A stretch of 17,102 nucleotides of DNA from JBNKWA01 sp050299555. GTDB lineage: Bacteria; Pseudomonadota; Alphaproteobacteria; Rhodobacterales; Rhodobacteraceae. The first letter of the stretch is position 1, and each line of letters opens with the position of its first letter. Below the pieces are notes generated by a model that had not been told where the DNA came from, ran no database searches, and saw nothing but the letters and a program-made list of their open reading frames with translations. The stretch spans positions 1-17,102 of the forward strand of contig JBNKWA010000015.1 of the NCBI GenBank assembly GCA_050299555.1, read 5' to 3'. Below are positions 6,962-15,175 of the stretch, one piece after another. A program made the translations under genes and the position numbers.

Positions 6962-7507
6962 ATGAGTGAGAGCAAAGCCAAGGTGATCGAACGAAACCGC
7001 GCCCCACGGGTGCAGATCGCCTACGACGTCGAGCACTATGGCAGCCCGACGACGATCGAACTGCCGTTCGTGATGGGTGTGATGGCCGATCTCGCCGGCG
7101 CATCGGAGAGCCGCGAGGCGCAGAAATCGGTCAACGATCGCACCTTCGTGGAGGTCGATGCCGGCCGCTTCGGCAAGTTCATGGAGGCGCTCAGCCCACG
7201 GGTGAAGGCGCGGGTCAAGAACACCATGCCGACCAGCGGCGAAGGCGAGGAGGGCGAGGAGGAGATGTTCGTCGACCTTTCCTTCAAGAGCATGGGCGAC
7301 TTTGCCCCCGACAAGATCGCCGAACAGGTGCCGGCGCTGGCCGAGCTTCTGAAGATGCGCCGCCAGCTCGAGGAGCTTCTGGGCTTCATGGACGGCAAGG
7401 TGAACGCCGAGAAGCGGATCGCCCAGCTTCTGCAGAACGAGCCCCTGCTGCAGCAGGTGGCCGAGGAGGCGACCAAGTCCAAGGCCGGCGCAGAGGAAGG
7501 TGAATGA
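6962..7507 (+). CDS. tssB: T6SS contractile sheath small subunit TssB (VipA)
   Basis: This 181-residue cytoplasmic protein pairs with TssC to polymerise into the contractile sheath around the Hcp tube. The family signature is near the N-terminus (PRVQIAYDVEHYGSPTTIELPFVMGVMADLAG), followed by the DRTFVEVDAGRFGKFMEAL segment and a helical C-terminal half (ALAELLKMRRQLEELLGFMDG) of the kind that inserts against TssC. Length is normal for the family. An acidic stretch (EGEEGEEE) lies near residue 97. The ATG is preceded by AAAGG with 7-nt spacing, just after the tssA stop. Its stop overlaps the first possible tssC start, consistent with coupled synthesis of the two sheath subunits. Confidence 0.97.
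   Translation: MSESKAKVIERNRAPRVQIAYDVEHYGSPTTIELPFVMGVMADLAGASESREAQKSVNDRTFVEVDAGRFGKFMEALSPRVKARVKNTMPTSGEGEEGEEEMFVDLSFKSMGDFAPDKIAEQVPALAELLKMRRQLEELLGFMDGKVNAEKRIAQLLQNEPLLQQVAEEATKSKAGAEEGE
7493..7500 (+). promoter_or_regulatory. Ribosome-binding site deciding the tssC start
   Basis: GAGGAAGG at 7493-7500 stands 9 nt before the ATG at 7510 but only 3 nt before the ATG at 7504, which overlaps the tssB stop. The spacing favours 7510 (protein beginning MADEQKQ). The alternative adds two residues. Confidence 0.6.
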
Positions 7508-7509
7508 CC

Positions 7510-9018
7510 ATGGCTGACGAACAGAAACAGGAAGCCGGCGGCGCCGCCGAAGCCGAAGCCCTCGATCTCGGCGAATTCAGCGGCCTTCTGGAAAAGGACT
7601 TCCGCGTCAAGGAAGACGACAGCGCCAAGCTGCAGGCGCTGGTGCAGAACCTGGCGCTGGCGGCCAAGGAACGCTCCGGCACGGCGGCGATCTCGGGCAA
7701 TGCGGTCAAGTCGATCAAGTCGCTGATCGCCGGGATCGACCAGATCATGACCGCGCAGATGAACGAGATCCTGCACGCGCCCGAGGTCAGCCAGATGGAA
7801 GGCACCTGGCGCGGCCTGCACTATCTTTGCAACAACACCGAGACCGACCAGAAGCTGAAGATCCGGGTGATGAACATCACCAAGGACGAGCTGGCCGACA
7901 CGCTGGAAGACTACGAAGGCCAGATGTGGGACCAGTCGCCGCTTTTCAAGAAGATCTACACCGAGGAATACTCGATGTTCGGCGGCGAGCCCATCGGCTC
8001 GATCATCGGCGCCTACGAGTTCTCGAACCACCCGCGCGACGTCGGGATACTGCGCAACATGTCGGGCATCTGCGCCTCGGCCCATGCGCCGTTCATCGCC
8101 GCCGCCTCGCCCAAGCTGTTCCGCATGGACAGCTGGCAGGAACTGCCGAACCCGCAGGACCTGCAGCAGATCGTCTCGTCGCCGGACTATGCAAGCTGGC
8201 AGTCGCTGAGGGAAAGCGAGGACAGCCGCTATATCGGGCTGACCATGCCACGGGTGCTGGCGCGCCTGCCCTACGGCGCCGAGACGGTGCCGGTGAAGGG
8301 CTTCGACTTCGAGGAGGCGATCGACGGCAAGCACGACAACTACACGTGGATGAACGCGGCCTTTGCGATGGGCGTGAACATCAACCGCAGCCACAAGCTC
8401 TATGGCTGGGGCTCGCAGATCCGTGGCGTCGAATCGGGCGGCACGGTGATGAACCTGCCGGTGCATGCCTTCCCCACCGACGACGGCTCGGTGGCGATGA
8501 AGTGCCCCACCGAGATCGCCATCGACGACCGCCGCGAGGCGGAACTGGCCAAACTTGGCATGATGCCGATCCTGCACCGCAAGAACACCGACCTTGCCGC
8601 CTTCATCGGCGCCCACACGTTGCAGGATGACGAGACCCGGGCCGGCAAGCTGGTCGATGCCGACGCCCAGGCCAACGAGCGGCTGTCGGCCAATTTGCCG
8701 TATTTGTTCCCTGTGTGCCGGTTTGCACATTATCTGAAGGCCATTGCGCGCGACAAGATCGGCACCTTCAAGGAAAGGTCCGACATGCAAGTATGGCTCA
8801 GCGAATGGATCAACCGGTACGTCCTGGCCAACCCTGCCATGGCGGATGACAAGGCGAAGGCGAAACGGCCGCTGGCGATGGCAGAAGTGCAGGTCGACAG
8901 CGTGGAGGGACGGCCGGGCTACTACAACGCCCGCTTCTACCTCCGGCCGCACTACCAGCTAGAGGGTATCAACGCGAGCCTGAGGCTCGTGTCGGAACTG
9001 CCCTCGGTCAAAGGCTAA
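7510..9018 (+). CDS. tssC: T6SS contractile sheath large subunit TssC (VipB)
   Basis: This 502-residue protein (504 if the ATG at 7504 is used) is the main sheath subunit. With TssB it forms the helical tube that contracts to drive Hcp and the spike outward, and its N-terminus is the known target of ClpV recycling. Recognisable blocks are AVKSIKSLIAGIDQIMTAQ, the strongly conserved HAPEVSQMEGTWRGLHYLC, EYSMFGGEPIGSIIGAYEF, LPYGAETVPVKGFDFEE and the C-terminal RPHYQLEGINASLRLVSELP. Length is typical of the family. The first ~15 residues are charged and Gln/Glu/Ala-rich. It is translationally close to tssB and followed 30 bp later by hcp. There is only one tssC copy in this window. Confidence 0.97.
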   Translation: MADEQKQEAGGAAEAEALDLGEFSGLLEKDFRVKEDDSAKLQALVQNLALAAKERSGTAAISGNAVKSIKSLIAGIDQIMTAQMNEILHAPEVSQMEGTWRGLHYLCNNTETDQKLKIRVMNITKDELADTLEDYEGQMWDQSPLFKKIYTEEYSMFGGEPIGSIIGAYEFSNHPRDVGILRNMSGICASAHAPFIAAASPKLFRMDSWQELPNPQDLQQIVSSPDYASWQSLRESEDSRYIGLTMPRVLARLPYGAETVPVKGFDFEEAIDGKHDNYTWMNAAFAMGVNINRSHKLYGWGSQIRGVESGGTVMNLPVHAFPTDDGSVAMKCPTEIAIDDRREAELAKLGMMPILHRKNTDLAAFIGAHTLQDDETRAGKLVDADAQANERLSANLPYLFPVCRFAHYLKAIARDKIGTFKERSDMQVWLSEWINRYVLANPAMADDKAKAKRPLAMAEVQVDSVEGRPGYYNARFYLRPHYQLEGINASLRLVSELPSVKG

Positions 9019-9048
9019 GCCTCAGAAAACGGTGAAAGGACTCCGTAA

Positions 9049-9537
9049 ATGGCTCTCTCGGGTTACATGAAGATCGACGACATCAAGGGCGAATCGAAGC
9101 GTGCCGAGCACGAGGACGAGATCGACGTCCACTCCATCGCCTGGGTCGTCAAGCAGCGCAGCTCGGCCAACATCGGCAGCGGCCGTACCCGCGGCCGGGC
9201 CGAAATCGCCGATGTCGAGCTCCACAAGTTCTACGACTCGTCGTCCCCCTACCTGGCGCTGGCCGCCATGCAGGCCAAGTCGCTGCCCGAGGTGGTGATC
9301 TATGCCCGCAAGGACTCGGGCGATGCGCATCTCGACTACCTCAAGATCACGCTGACCAACTGCGCGGTCTCGCACTACGAGATGCTGCCGCGCAACGCCA
9401 GCGACGAGGAGGAGATGATCGAGGAGATCGTCAAGCTCACCGCCGAGAAGATCAACATCGTCTACACGGTGCAGGCCGAGGATCATTCGGCCGGCGACGA
9501 GCACGAGGTCGAGTACGACATCGTGGCCGGCGCTTGA
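9049..9537 (+). CDS. hcp: T6SS inner-tube protein Hcp (TssD)
   Basis: This 162-residue Hcp forms hexameric rings that stack into the secreted inner tube and may carry or chaperone effectors. Family features are the N-terminal YMKIDDIKGESKRAEHEDEIDV, the central ADVELHKFYDSSSPYLALA and LDYLKITLTNCAVSHYEM, and the C-terminal KINIVYTVQ. Length matches single-domain Hcp, with no C-terminal effector extension. AAAGGA at 9035-9040, 8 nt before the ATG, is a good ribosome-binding site, as expected for an abundant secreted protein. It sits inside the structural operon, between tssC and tssE, rather than beside a vgrG gene. Confidence 0.96.
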   Translation: MALSGYMKIDDIKGESKRAEHEDEIDVHSIAWVVKQRSSANIGSGRTRGRAEIADVELHKFYDSSSPYLALAAMQAKSLPEVVIYARKDSGDAHLDYLKITLTNCAVSHYEMLPRNASDEEEMIEEIVKLTAEKINIVYTVQAEDHSAGDEHEVEYDIVAGA

Positions 9538-9576
9538 TCGGATCCGGCAACCTTTAGCAAGGGGTGAACGGCACGC

Positions 9577-10293
9577 GTGGCAACCACCGTCACCGGCATC
9601 CAGGCAGCACGCGAGGCGGTCCAGCCAAGTCTGTGGGACCGCCTCGTCGACGATTTGCCGGGGCTGGTGGTGGAGTTGGACCAGCGCCGTGAACTGCTGG
9701 AAAAGGAACTGGGCCGCGAACGGCTTGCGACGATCATCGCCGGCGGATCGCGGGCCATCGAGAAGGCCCGCGATCTCGACGACGAGACCCGCAAGTCCCT
9801 GCATACCCTGCTCGGACAGGTGCAAAAGCGCGCCTTTCTCGAGGAGAAGGGCATCGTGGTCACCCCCGGCGTCCTGCGCGAGGCGGTGCGGCGCGACATC
9901 GAGATGCTGTTCAACTGCGAGCGGATGGAGGTCGATCCACTGTTTTCCGATCTCGAGAAAAAGCAGGCGCCGAGCCCGGCATCGCTGCTGGCCGACTTCC
10001 CCGAGGCGCGCCGCTCGGTGATCAACTACGGCGTGCCGGCCTTTGCCGGGCGCACCGGGCGCGACTTCAACCGCGACACGCTGGCCCGCGAGATCAAGGA
10101 CATCCTCGCCGTGTTCGAACCGCGACTGAAGCGCGATTCGATCCGGGTTCGGGTCGGCGGCGGCGAGCGCACGGGACTGAAGATCGACGTCGACGCGGTC
10201 CTGCTGTTGACGCCGGTGCCCGAGCGGCTGCGGCTGTCGACATCGATCGACATGGACAACGGCAAGGCCGTCACCAAACTGGACGACGCATGA
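9577..10293 (+). CDS. tssE: T6SS baseplate protein TssE (gp25-like), with N-terminal insert
   Basis: This 238-residue protein of the phage T4 gp25 family is a baseplate wedge component that nucleates sheath assembly. The opening resembles the usual TssE start (QPSLWDRLVDD), and the gp25-type core runs from about 92 to 225 (TPGVLREAVRRDIEMLFN, SVINYGVPAFAGR, REIKDILAVFEPRLKRDSIRV). The family is usually about 130-180 residues. The extra length lies between these parts at about 30-90, as a charged helical segment (for example LDQRRELLEKELGRERLATI). The start is GTG: an in-frame TGA at 9565 excludes anything earlier, and AAGGGG (9559-9564) lies 12 nt upstream. It is followed 13 bp later by tssF. 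Confidence 0.9.
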   Translation: MATTVTGIQAAREAVQPSLWDRLVDDLPGLVVELDQRRELLEKELGRERLATIIAGGSRAIEKARDLDDETRKSLHTLLGQVQKRAFLEEKGIVVTPGVLREAVRRDIEMLFNCERMEVDPLFSDLEKKQAPSPASLLADFPEARRSVINYGVPAFAGRTGRDFNRDTLAREIKDILAVFEPRLKRDSIRVRVGGGERTGLKIDVDAVLLLTPVPERLRLSTSIDMDNGKAVTKLDDA

Positions 10294-10306
10294 AAGGCGA
10301 CGCCTG

Positions 10307-12181
10307 ATGGACCGCGTCTTTCTCGGCTATTACGAGGAAGAGCTGGCGCATATCCGCGCCATGGCGACCGAGTTTTCGGCGCTGCATCCGGCGGTGGGGC
10401 GGAACCTGTCGCTGGATACCGTCCCCTGCCCCGACCCCTATGTGGAGCGGCTCCTGGAAGGGGTCGCGTTCCTGGCCGCCCGGACGCGGCTGAAGGTGGA
10501 TGCCGAAAGCGCGCGGCAGGTGCGGAACCTGCTCGATGCGCTTTACCCCGATCTGGTGGGCCCGGCGCCGGCGGTGGGCACGGTGCTCCTGCATCCCGGC
10601 CCGCAGGTGCAGACCATGCCCGAGGGCCATGTGGTGCAGCGCGGCGCCCGGCTGGTGGCCGGCCTGCGCGAGGGGCTGGGCACCCGCGCGATCTATACCA
10701 CGGCCCAGGACGTGCAGCTCTGGCCGATCAGGCTGACGGCGGCCGAGCACCTGCAGGATCGCGGTGCCATGGCCGCGGCGGGGCTGGAATCGGACGAGAT
10801 CGGCAGCGCCGAAAGCGCGCTGCGGCTGGTGGTGACGCGCAGCGGCCCGGGGCAGATGGCCGAGCTGACGCTGGACCGGCTGGACCTGCATTTCCGCGAC
10901 CGGGCCAGCGCCGGGCCGCTGTTCGACACCGTGTTCGGCTCGACCGCCCGGGTGCTGGCGCGTCCCGCCGACCGCAAGGCGCGCCCGGTGGCGGTGGACA
11001 GCCCCGAGATGGTCGGCATTCGCGATGCCGAAGCGCTGTTGCCGCGGGTGCGTCCTGCCTTCGAGGGCTACCGGCTGCTGCGCGAGTACTTCCTGATGCC
11101 CGACCGCTTCCACTACATGCGGCTGGGCGGGCTGGCGCCGGCGGTCCGGGCCTGCGCGGGACAGCCGCTGGAAGTGCTGATCCTGTTCGACGGCGATGCG
11201 CGGCCGCTGGCGGACGTGGATGCCGAGGATTTCGCGCTGTTCGCGACGCCGGTGGTCAATCTCTTCGAGAAGGAATGCAACCTCGTCGAGGTGGTGCCGG
11301 GGCGCCCGCAGGCGGTGATCCATGCCGACCGCACCCGGCCGCGCGATTACGAGATCTACCGGCTGCTGAGGGTCGAGGATGCCGACCGGCAGGGGCCGGA
11401 CGCGGTCATCCCGCCGCTTTACGATCTGGCCGAGCATCGCGGCTCGGGCTGGGTGCATTCGCTGGAGCGGCGGCCGCGACGCCCGGGCGAGGACGAGGTC
11501 CGGCGCGGCCAGATGCGCACCTCCTATGCCGGCGACGACTGCTTCATCGCCATCTCGCACCCGCCCGGGCAGCGCGGCGAGCCGGTCAAGCGGCTGGACA
11601 TCCGGGCGCTGGTGACCAATCGCGACGTGGCGATCCTCGACGATACGCCGACCCTGAGCATGGAAGCGGGCGACCCGGTGTCGCGGATCGAGCTGATCGG
11701 CGCGCTGCGCCCGCCGCGCCCGTCGCTGGCGGCGAAACTGCCCAAGCAGGCGGGCGGCGAAAGCCGGCTCGACGAGCTGACCTGGCGGCTGATCGGGCAA
11801 TTGTCGCTCAACTTCCTGTCGCTGGCCGAGGAGGCGAAGAACGCCGAGCCGCTCCGGGCCCTGCTCGACCTCTATGCCGACCGCGGCGATCCGGCCCTGT
11901 CGCGCCATGCCCGCGCCATAACCCGGGTGACGTCGCGCCCCATCGTCGACCGCATCGCGATCCCCGGGCCGATGTGCTTCGGTCACGGGGTGGAGATCAC
12001 GCTGCACACCGAGGAGAGCGTGCTGAGCGGGCACAGCGCGCTGCTGCTGGGGGCGCTGCTGAATCGGCTGTTCGCGCGGCACGCCGGCGTCAATGCCTTT
12101 GTCAGGACACGATCGCGGCTGATGCAGAAGCAGGAGGAGGTGGCATGGCCGATGACGCCAGGCATCCGCCCGCTGATCTGA
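10307..12181 (+). CDS. tssF: T6SS baseplate protein TssF (VasA)
   Basis: This 624-residue wedge protein assembles with TssG, TssE and TssK into the baseplate. It carries the characteristic N-terminus YYEEELAHIRAMATEFSALHPAVG...DPYVERLLEGVAFLAAR and DALYPDLVGPAPAVG, the mid-protein segment PAFEGYRLLREYFLMPDRFHYM, and the C-terminal GVEITLHTEESVLSGHSALL followed by NRLFARHAGVNAF. Length is normal for the family. The start is supported by AAAGG 9 nt before the ATG. The 3' end overlaps tssG by 37 nt, suggesting coupled translation of the two baseplate partners, which are known to form a heterotrimer (two TssF to one TssG). Confidence 0.95.
   Translation: MDRVFLGYYEEELAHIRAMATEFSALHPAVGRNLSLDTVPCPDPYVERLLEGVAFLAARTRLKVDAESARQVRNLLDALYPDLVGPAPAVGTVLLHPGPQVQTMPEGHVVQRGARLVAGLREGLGTRAIYTTAQDVQLWPIRLTAAEHLQDRGAMAAAGLESDEIGSAESALRLVVTRSGPGQMAELTLDRLDLHFRDRASAGPLFDTVFGSTARVLARPADRKARPVAVDSPEMVGIRDAEALLPRVRPAFEGYRLLREYFLMPDRFHYMRLGGLAPAVRACAGQPLEVLILFDGDARPLADVDAEDFALFATPVVNLFEKECNLVEVVPGRPQAVIHADRTRPRDYEIYRLLRVEDADRQGPDAVIPPLYDLAEHRGSGWVHSLERRPRRPGEDEVRRGQMRTSYAGDDCFIAISHPPGQRGEPVKRLDIRALVTNRDVAILDDTPTLSMEAGDPVSRIELIGALRPPRPSLAAKLPKQAGGESRLDELTWRLIGQLSLNFLSLAEEAKNAEPLRALLDLYADRGDPALSRHARAITRVTSRPIVDRIAIPGPMCFGHGVEITLHTEESVLSGHSALLLGALLNRLFARHAGVNAFVRTRSRLMQKQEEVAWPMTPGIRPLI
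12133..12140 (+). promoter_or_regulatory. Ribosome-binding site deciding the tssG start inside tssF
   Basis: GGAGGAGG lies 4 nt before the ATG at 12145, within the final codons of tssF. It selects this ATG although the tssG frame stays open far upstream, and makes the tssF/tssG overlap 37 nt. Confidence 0.7.
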
Positions 12182-13182
12182 CAGCCGGATTGGACGAGGC
12201 CGGGATCGCGGCGCTGGATTTCTTCGCGGCGCTGGCGGCGATGGAGACCGACGAGTTGCGCTTCGGCCGCTCGGGCGGACCGGAACGCGAGCCGGCGCGG
12301 CTAGGCCAGCCGGCGCGGCTGGCCTTCTCGACCCAGGACGTGACCCGGATCCGCCGGGGCGAGGGCAAGGTGCCGCCGAAGGTCGATGTCGAGGTGCTGG
12401 GGCTGCTCGGGCCGGAAGGGCCGATGCCGCTGCATATCACCCGCTGGGTGATGATCCGGCTCTCGGATCGCTGGTTCTCGGGCGAGACCGATGCCGCCTC
12501 GGACACCACCTTCCTCGATTTCTGCAACATGCTGCAGCACCGGCTGATGGCGCTCTACTGGCGGGCCTGGGGCGATGCCCGGGCCGAGGTGCAGGCCGCG
12601 CACCGGGGCGGCGGGCGGCTGGCGGCGACGCTGGCGGCACTGGCCGGCACCGGATTGCCGGGCATGGCCGGGCGCGACGCGGGGTTCGACCGGCTGAAGC
12701 TGGCCCATGCCTCGTCGCTGTCCAGCGCGGTGCACGGACCCGAGCGGCTGGCACGCTTCGTCGCCGAGGCGATCCGCGCGCCGGTCAGGCTGGTGGAGTT
12801 CGTCGGCCACTGGCTGCCGATCCCGCCGGCACTGCAGACCCGGCTCGGCATGGCCCATGCCGGGCTCGGCACCGGCGCTGTGGCGGGCGCCCGCAGCTTT
12901 CAGCGCCAGACCCGGGTCGAACTCAGGATCGGCCCCCTGCCCCTCGACCGTTTCACCGCCTTCCTGCCGGGCACCGAAGGGCTGGCGCGGCTGCGCGAGG
13001 CAGTTCTGTTCGCCTCCGGGCACGAGGCGGCGGCCGACGTGCGGCTGGTGCTGGCGGCAGCGGATGTGCCGGCGGCGCGGCTGGGCAATGCCATGCTCGG
13101 CCGCACCAGCTGGCTGGCGCCCAAGGGCGACCGCGACGCCGACGATCTGTGCATCCACGCGGTAACGGGGCTGGCGGCATGA
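12145..13182 (+). CDS. tssG: T6SS baseplate protein TssG (VasB)
   Basis: This 345-residue baseplate wedge component is the partner of TssF. Family blocks are FFAALAAMETDELRFGRSGGP...ARLGQPARLAFSTQDV near the N-terminus, LLGPEGPMPLHITRWVMIR in the middle, FLDFCNMLQHRLMALYWRAW, the VRLVEFVGHWLPIPP segment, and the C-terminal ELRIGPLPLDRFTAFLPG. Length fits TssG (about 330-360). The open frame continues upstream of 12145, but that part is an Arg/Gly/Ala-rich shadow of tssF. The conserved N-terminus and the GGAGGAGG site fix the start at 12145. The stop overlaps the fha start by 4 nt (ATGA). Confidence 0.95.
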   Translation: MADDARHPPADLTAGLDEAGIAALDFFAALAAMETDELRFGRSGGPEREPARLGQPARLAFSTQDVTRIRRGEGKVPPKVDVEVLGLLGPEGPMPLHITRWVMIRLSDRWFSGETDAASDTTFLDFCNMLQHRLMALYWRAWGDARAEVQAAHRGGGRLAATLAALAGTGLPGMAGRDAGFDRLKLAHASSLSSAVHGPERLARFVAEAIRAPVRLVEFVGHWLPIPPALQTRLGMAHAGLGTGAVAGARSFQRQTRVELRIGPLPLDRFTAFLPGTEGLARLREAVLFASGHEAAADVRLVLAAADVPAARLGNAMLGRTSWLAPKGDRDADDLCIHAVTGLAA

Positions 13183-14681
13183 CCCTGAAGCTGACACTTG
13201 AGCACGCGCCGCACCGGCAGTCGGTGACCGAGATGAGCCACGAAGGCGGCGACCTGATCATCGGTCGCGGACCGGACTGCGACTGGCAGATCGACGACCC
13301 GGACATGTTCGTCTCGCGCACACATTGCGTGATTTCGGGCCGCGACGGCGTGTTCACGGTCACCGACTCCAGCCGCGGCGGGCTGTTCATCGACGGCGGC
13401 GACAAGCCGCTCGGCCAGGGCAACAGCACCGCCATCGAGGACGGCATGCGGCTCAGGCTGGGCGATTTCGTCATGCGTCTGGCGCTGGCGGGCGGCAGGG
13501 CCGCCACGGCTGCGCCGAAACCCGCCGCGCGCACCACCGCGCCCGGCGCCAGGCGCGATCTGGACCACGACGACTTCTTCTCGACCCGGCCCGAGCCGGA
13601 ACCGGAGCGGCCGCGGCCCAAGAACCTGCCCGAGCCGTTCGAAAGCGGCCGCCCGTCGGGCTTTGTCGGCGACGAGCCGAAACAGCGCGAACCCGACCGG
13701 CCGCCGCTCTTCGACGATCCGTTCACGCTCGACCCGGTGGCGACGCCGGGCCGCGGCGCCGAGCCGAGCCCCGACACCCCCCGTTCGGTGGTGCGGCGGC
13801 CGCGCGCCGAGCGGCGCGAGGAACCGCCCCGCGATCCGTTCGGGACCGGGGATACGCCCGCCCGCGCCACCGACGATGGCGATGGCGGTTTCGGCTTCGA
13901 TTTCGGTGGGCCGGCGGTCGACGACAGCGGCCCGGCAGCGGACAGATCACCGGCGGGCACGGCCAGGGGCGGCGACCCGTTCTTCGGCTTCGGGCCAGAG
14001 CTGGCGCCAGAGCCGGAACCGGGGCCGGAACCCGAGGCCCGCCCGGAGCCGGCGGCCGAAGCGCGGCGGCAGGCCCCGCCGGCGCCCCGTTCCGCGGCCT
14101 CCGACGCGGCCCTGCGCGAGGCCTTCTTCCGCGGGCTGGGGATCGACCTTTCCGAGAGCCAGGACCCGGTGGCCGAGATGGAGGCCATGGGCAGGCGGTT
14201 CCGCACCCTGACCGAGGGGGTGGTGTACCTGCTGCGCACCCGGGCCCGGGAAAAGGTGGACGTGGGGGCGCCGCAGACGGTGATCGGCAACCAGGACGTC
14301 AATCCGCTGAAATTCCTCGTCACGACCGAGGATGCGGTGGAATCGCTGGTCGAGCCCCGCGGCAAGGGGTATCTCGACCCCGACAGGGCCATTGCCGGAG
14401 CGTTCCGGGACCTTGCCGACCATCATGTGCGCACCTGGCAGGGGGTGCAGGCGGCGCTCAGGAAGATGATCGACCGTTTCGAGCCGAAGACGATCGAGGC
14501 CGAGATGGAGGCGGCCGGCCTGATCGGGGCGCTTCTGGCCGGCGGCCGCGGCGCCAAGCTTTGGCAACTCTACAAGGAGCGCTACACTCAGATCGCCCGC
14601 TCGGCCGAGAACCGTTTCCTCGGCGAGGTCGGCGAGGACTTTCGTGACGCCTACGAGGGCAAAGGAAGGGAACGACCATGA
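13179..14681 (+). CDS. tagH: T6SS-associated FHA-domain protein Fha (TagH/ImpI)
   Basis: This 500-residue cytoplasmic protein probably reads threonine phosphorylation and activates the apparatus. The N-terminal FHA domain covers about 15-105, with the core phosphothreonine-binding signature: Gly29-Arg30 (IGRGPDCDW), Ser46-Arg47-Thr48-His49 (SRTHC) and a GG-Leu-Phe-Ile-Asp-Gly strand. A long Pro/Glu/Arg/Asp-rich disordered linker (about 110-300) contains PEPEPE-type runs. The C-terminal TagH-type domain starts near 308 (DAALREAFFRGLGI, FRTLTEGVVYLLRTRAREK, QNDVNPLKF-like NQDVNPLKF, YLDPDRAI) and ends in a helical region (GAKLWQLYKERY). The start at 13179 gives the conserved opening MTLKLTLE and a 4-nt ATGA overlap with tssG. 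A GTG or ATG 30 nt earlier would add residues from inside tssG and is less likely. The last codons overlap tssJ. Confidence 0.93.
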   Translation: MTLKLTLEHAPHRQSVTEMSHEGGDLIIGRGPDCDWQIDDPDMFVSRTHCVISGRDGVFTVTDSSRGGLFIDGGDKPLGQGNSTAIEDGMRLRLGDFVMRLALAGGRAATAAPKPAARTTAPGARRDLDHDDFFSTRPEPEPERPRPKNLPEPFESGRPSGFVGDEPKQREPDRPPLFDDPFTLDPVATPGRGAEPSPDTPRSVVRRPRAERREEPPRDPFGTGDTPARATDDGDGGFGFDFGGPAVDDSGPAADRSPAGTARGGDPFFGFGPELAPEPEPGPEPEARPEPAAEARRQAPPAPRSAASDAALREAFFRGLGIDLSESQDPVAEMEAMGRRFRTLTEGVVYLLRTRAREKVDVGAPQTVIGNQDVNPLKFLVTTEDAVESLVEPRGKGYLDPDRAIAGAFRDLADHHVRTWQGVQAALRKMIDRFEPKTIEAEMEAAGLIGALLAGGRGAKLWQLYKERYTQIARSAENRFLGEVGEDFRDAYEGKGRERP

Positions 14682-15130
14682 CGATGATGCGACGCGACGT
14701 GATGGGTGCCGGTGGGGCGCTGTTTCTGGTTGCGGCCTGCGGCGGGCCGGCCGGGCCCGGCACGATCTCGGTTTCGGCGTCCGGCGCGGCGGGGATGAAC
14801 CCCGGCCCCGACGGCTCGGACCGGCCGCTGACGGTGACCATCCTGCAGCTCAGCTCGACCAGCGGTTTCGACAGCGCCGATTTCTTTGCCTTGCAGGACG
14901 CGGCCAACACGCTGGCGTCGGATGTGGTCGGCGTCGAGCAGATCGCGCTGGCGCCCGGCGCCTCGGCGCAGGCAAGCTTCCCGGTCAAGGCCGGTGCGAC
15001 GGCACTGGGCGTGGTGGCCGGCTTTCGCGATCCCGGCGGCAAGGTGTTCCGCGCCACGGTGCCGGTGGCACCCGGCGATGATGTCGCCATCACGATCTCG
15101 GTTGGCAGCGGCGGCCTGACGCTGAGCTGA
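14678..15130 (+). CDS. tssJ: T6SS outer-membrane lipoprotein TssJ (VasD/SciN)
   Basis: This 150-residue lipoprotein anchors the TssJLM membrane complex to the outer membrane by binding periplasmic TssM. The N-terminus is a lipoprotein signal: MRR, a short Ala/Gly/Leu hydrophobic stretch and a lipobox (LVAAC) with the lipidated Cys at 21. The mature part looks like the small beta-sandwich of the family, including RPLTVTILQL near 50 and the C-terminal FRDPGGKVFRATVPV. No Asp follows the Cys (next residues GG), which favours outer-membrane sorting. The start overlaps the fha stop by 4 nt and follows GGAAGGG at good spacing. A second ATG six nt downstream is also possible. Confidence 0.92.
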   Translation: MTMMRRDVMGAGGALFLVAACGGPAGPGTISVSASGAAGMNPGPDGSDRPLTVTILQLSSTSGFDSADFFALQDAANTLASDVVGVEQIALAPGASAQASFPVKAGATALGVVAGFRDPGGKVFRATVPVAPGDDVAITISVGSGGLTLS

Positions 15131-15166
15131 CATTGGGCTGACCGGGATGCGTTGCGCAGGAGTAGC

Positions 15167-15171
15167 GGAGG
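15167..15171 (+). promoter_or_regulatory. Ribosome-binding site deciding the tssK start
   Basis: GGAGG lies 4 nt before the ATG at 15176. The frame is open from a TTG at 15152, but that start would add MRRSSGGT-type residues with no ribosome-binding site, and the conserved TssK N-terminus begins only a few residues after 15176. Confidence 0.6.
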
Positions 15172-15175
15172 CACG

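Noticed and set aside
7036..8952. Long minus-strand open frame (638 codons) opposite tssB and tssC
   Set aside because: Arg/His/Val/Gly-rich shadow of two clear T6SS genes. Similar shadows at 4538-6052, 10271-12082 and 14651-16414 were rejected for the same reason.
9049..9537. Hcp as an evolved Hcp with fused effector
   Set aside because: The protein ends at 162 residues, right after the Hcp fold, so there is no room for an effector domain.
11275..12144. Upstream extension of the tssG frame
   Set aside because: This open part is out of frame with tssF and has shadow-like composition. The ribosome-binding site and conserved TssG N-terminus place the start at 12145.
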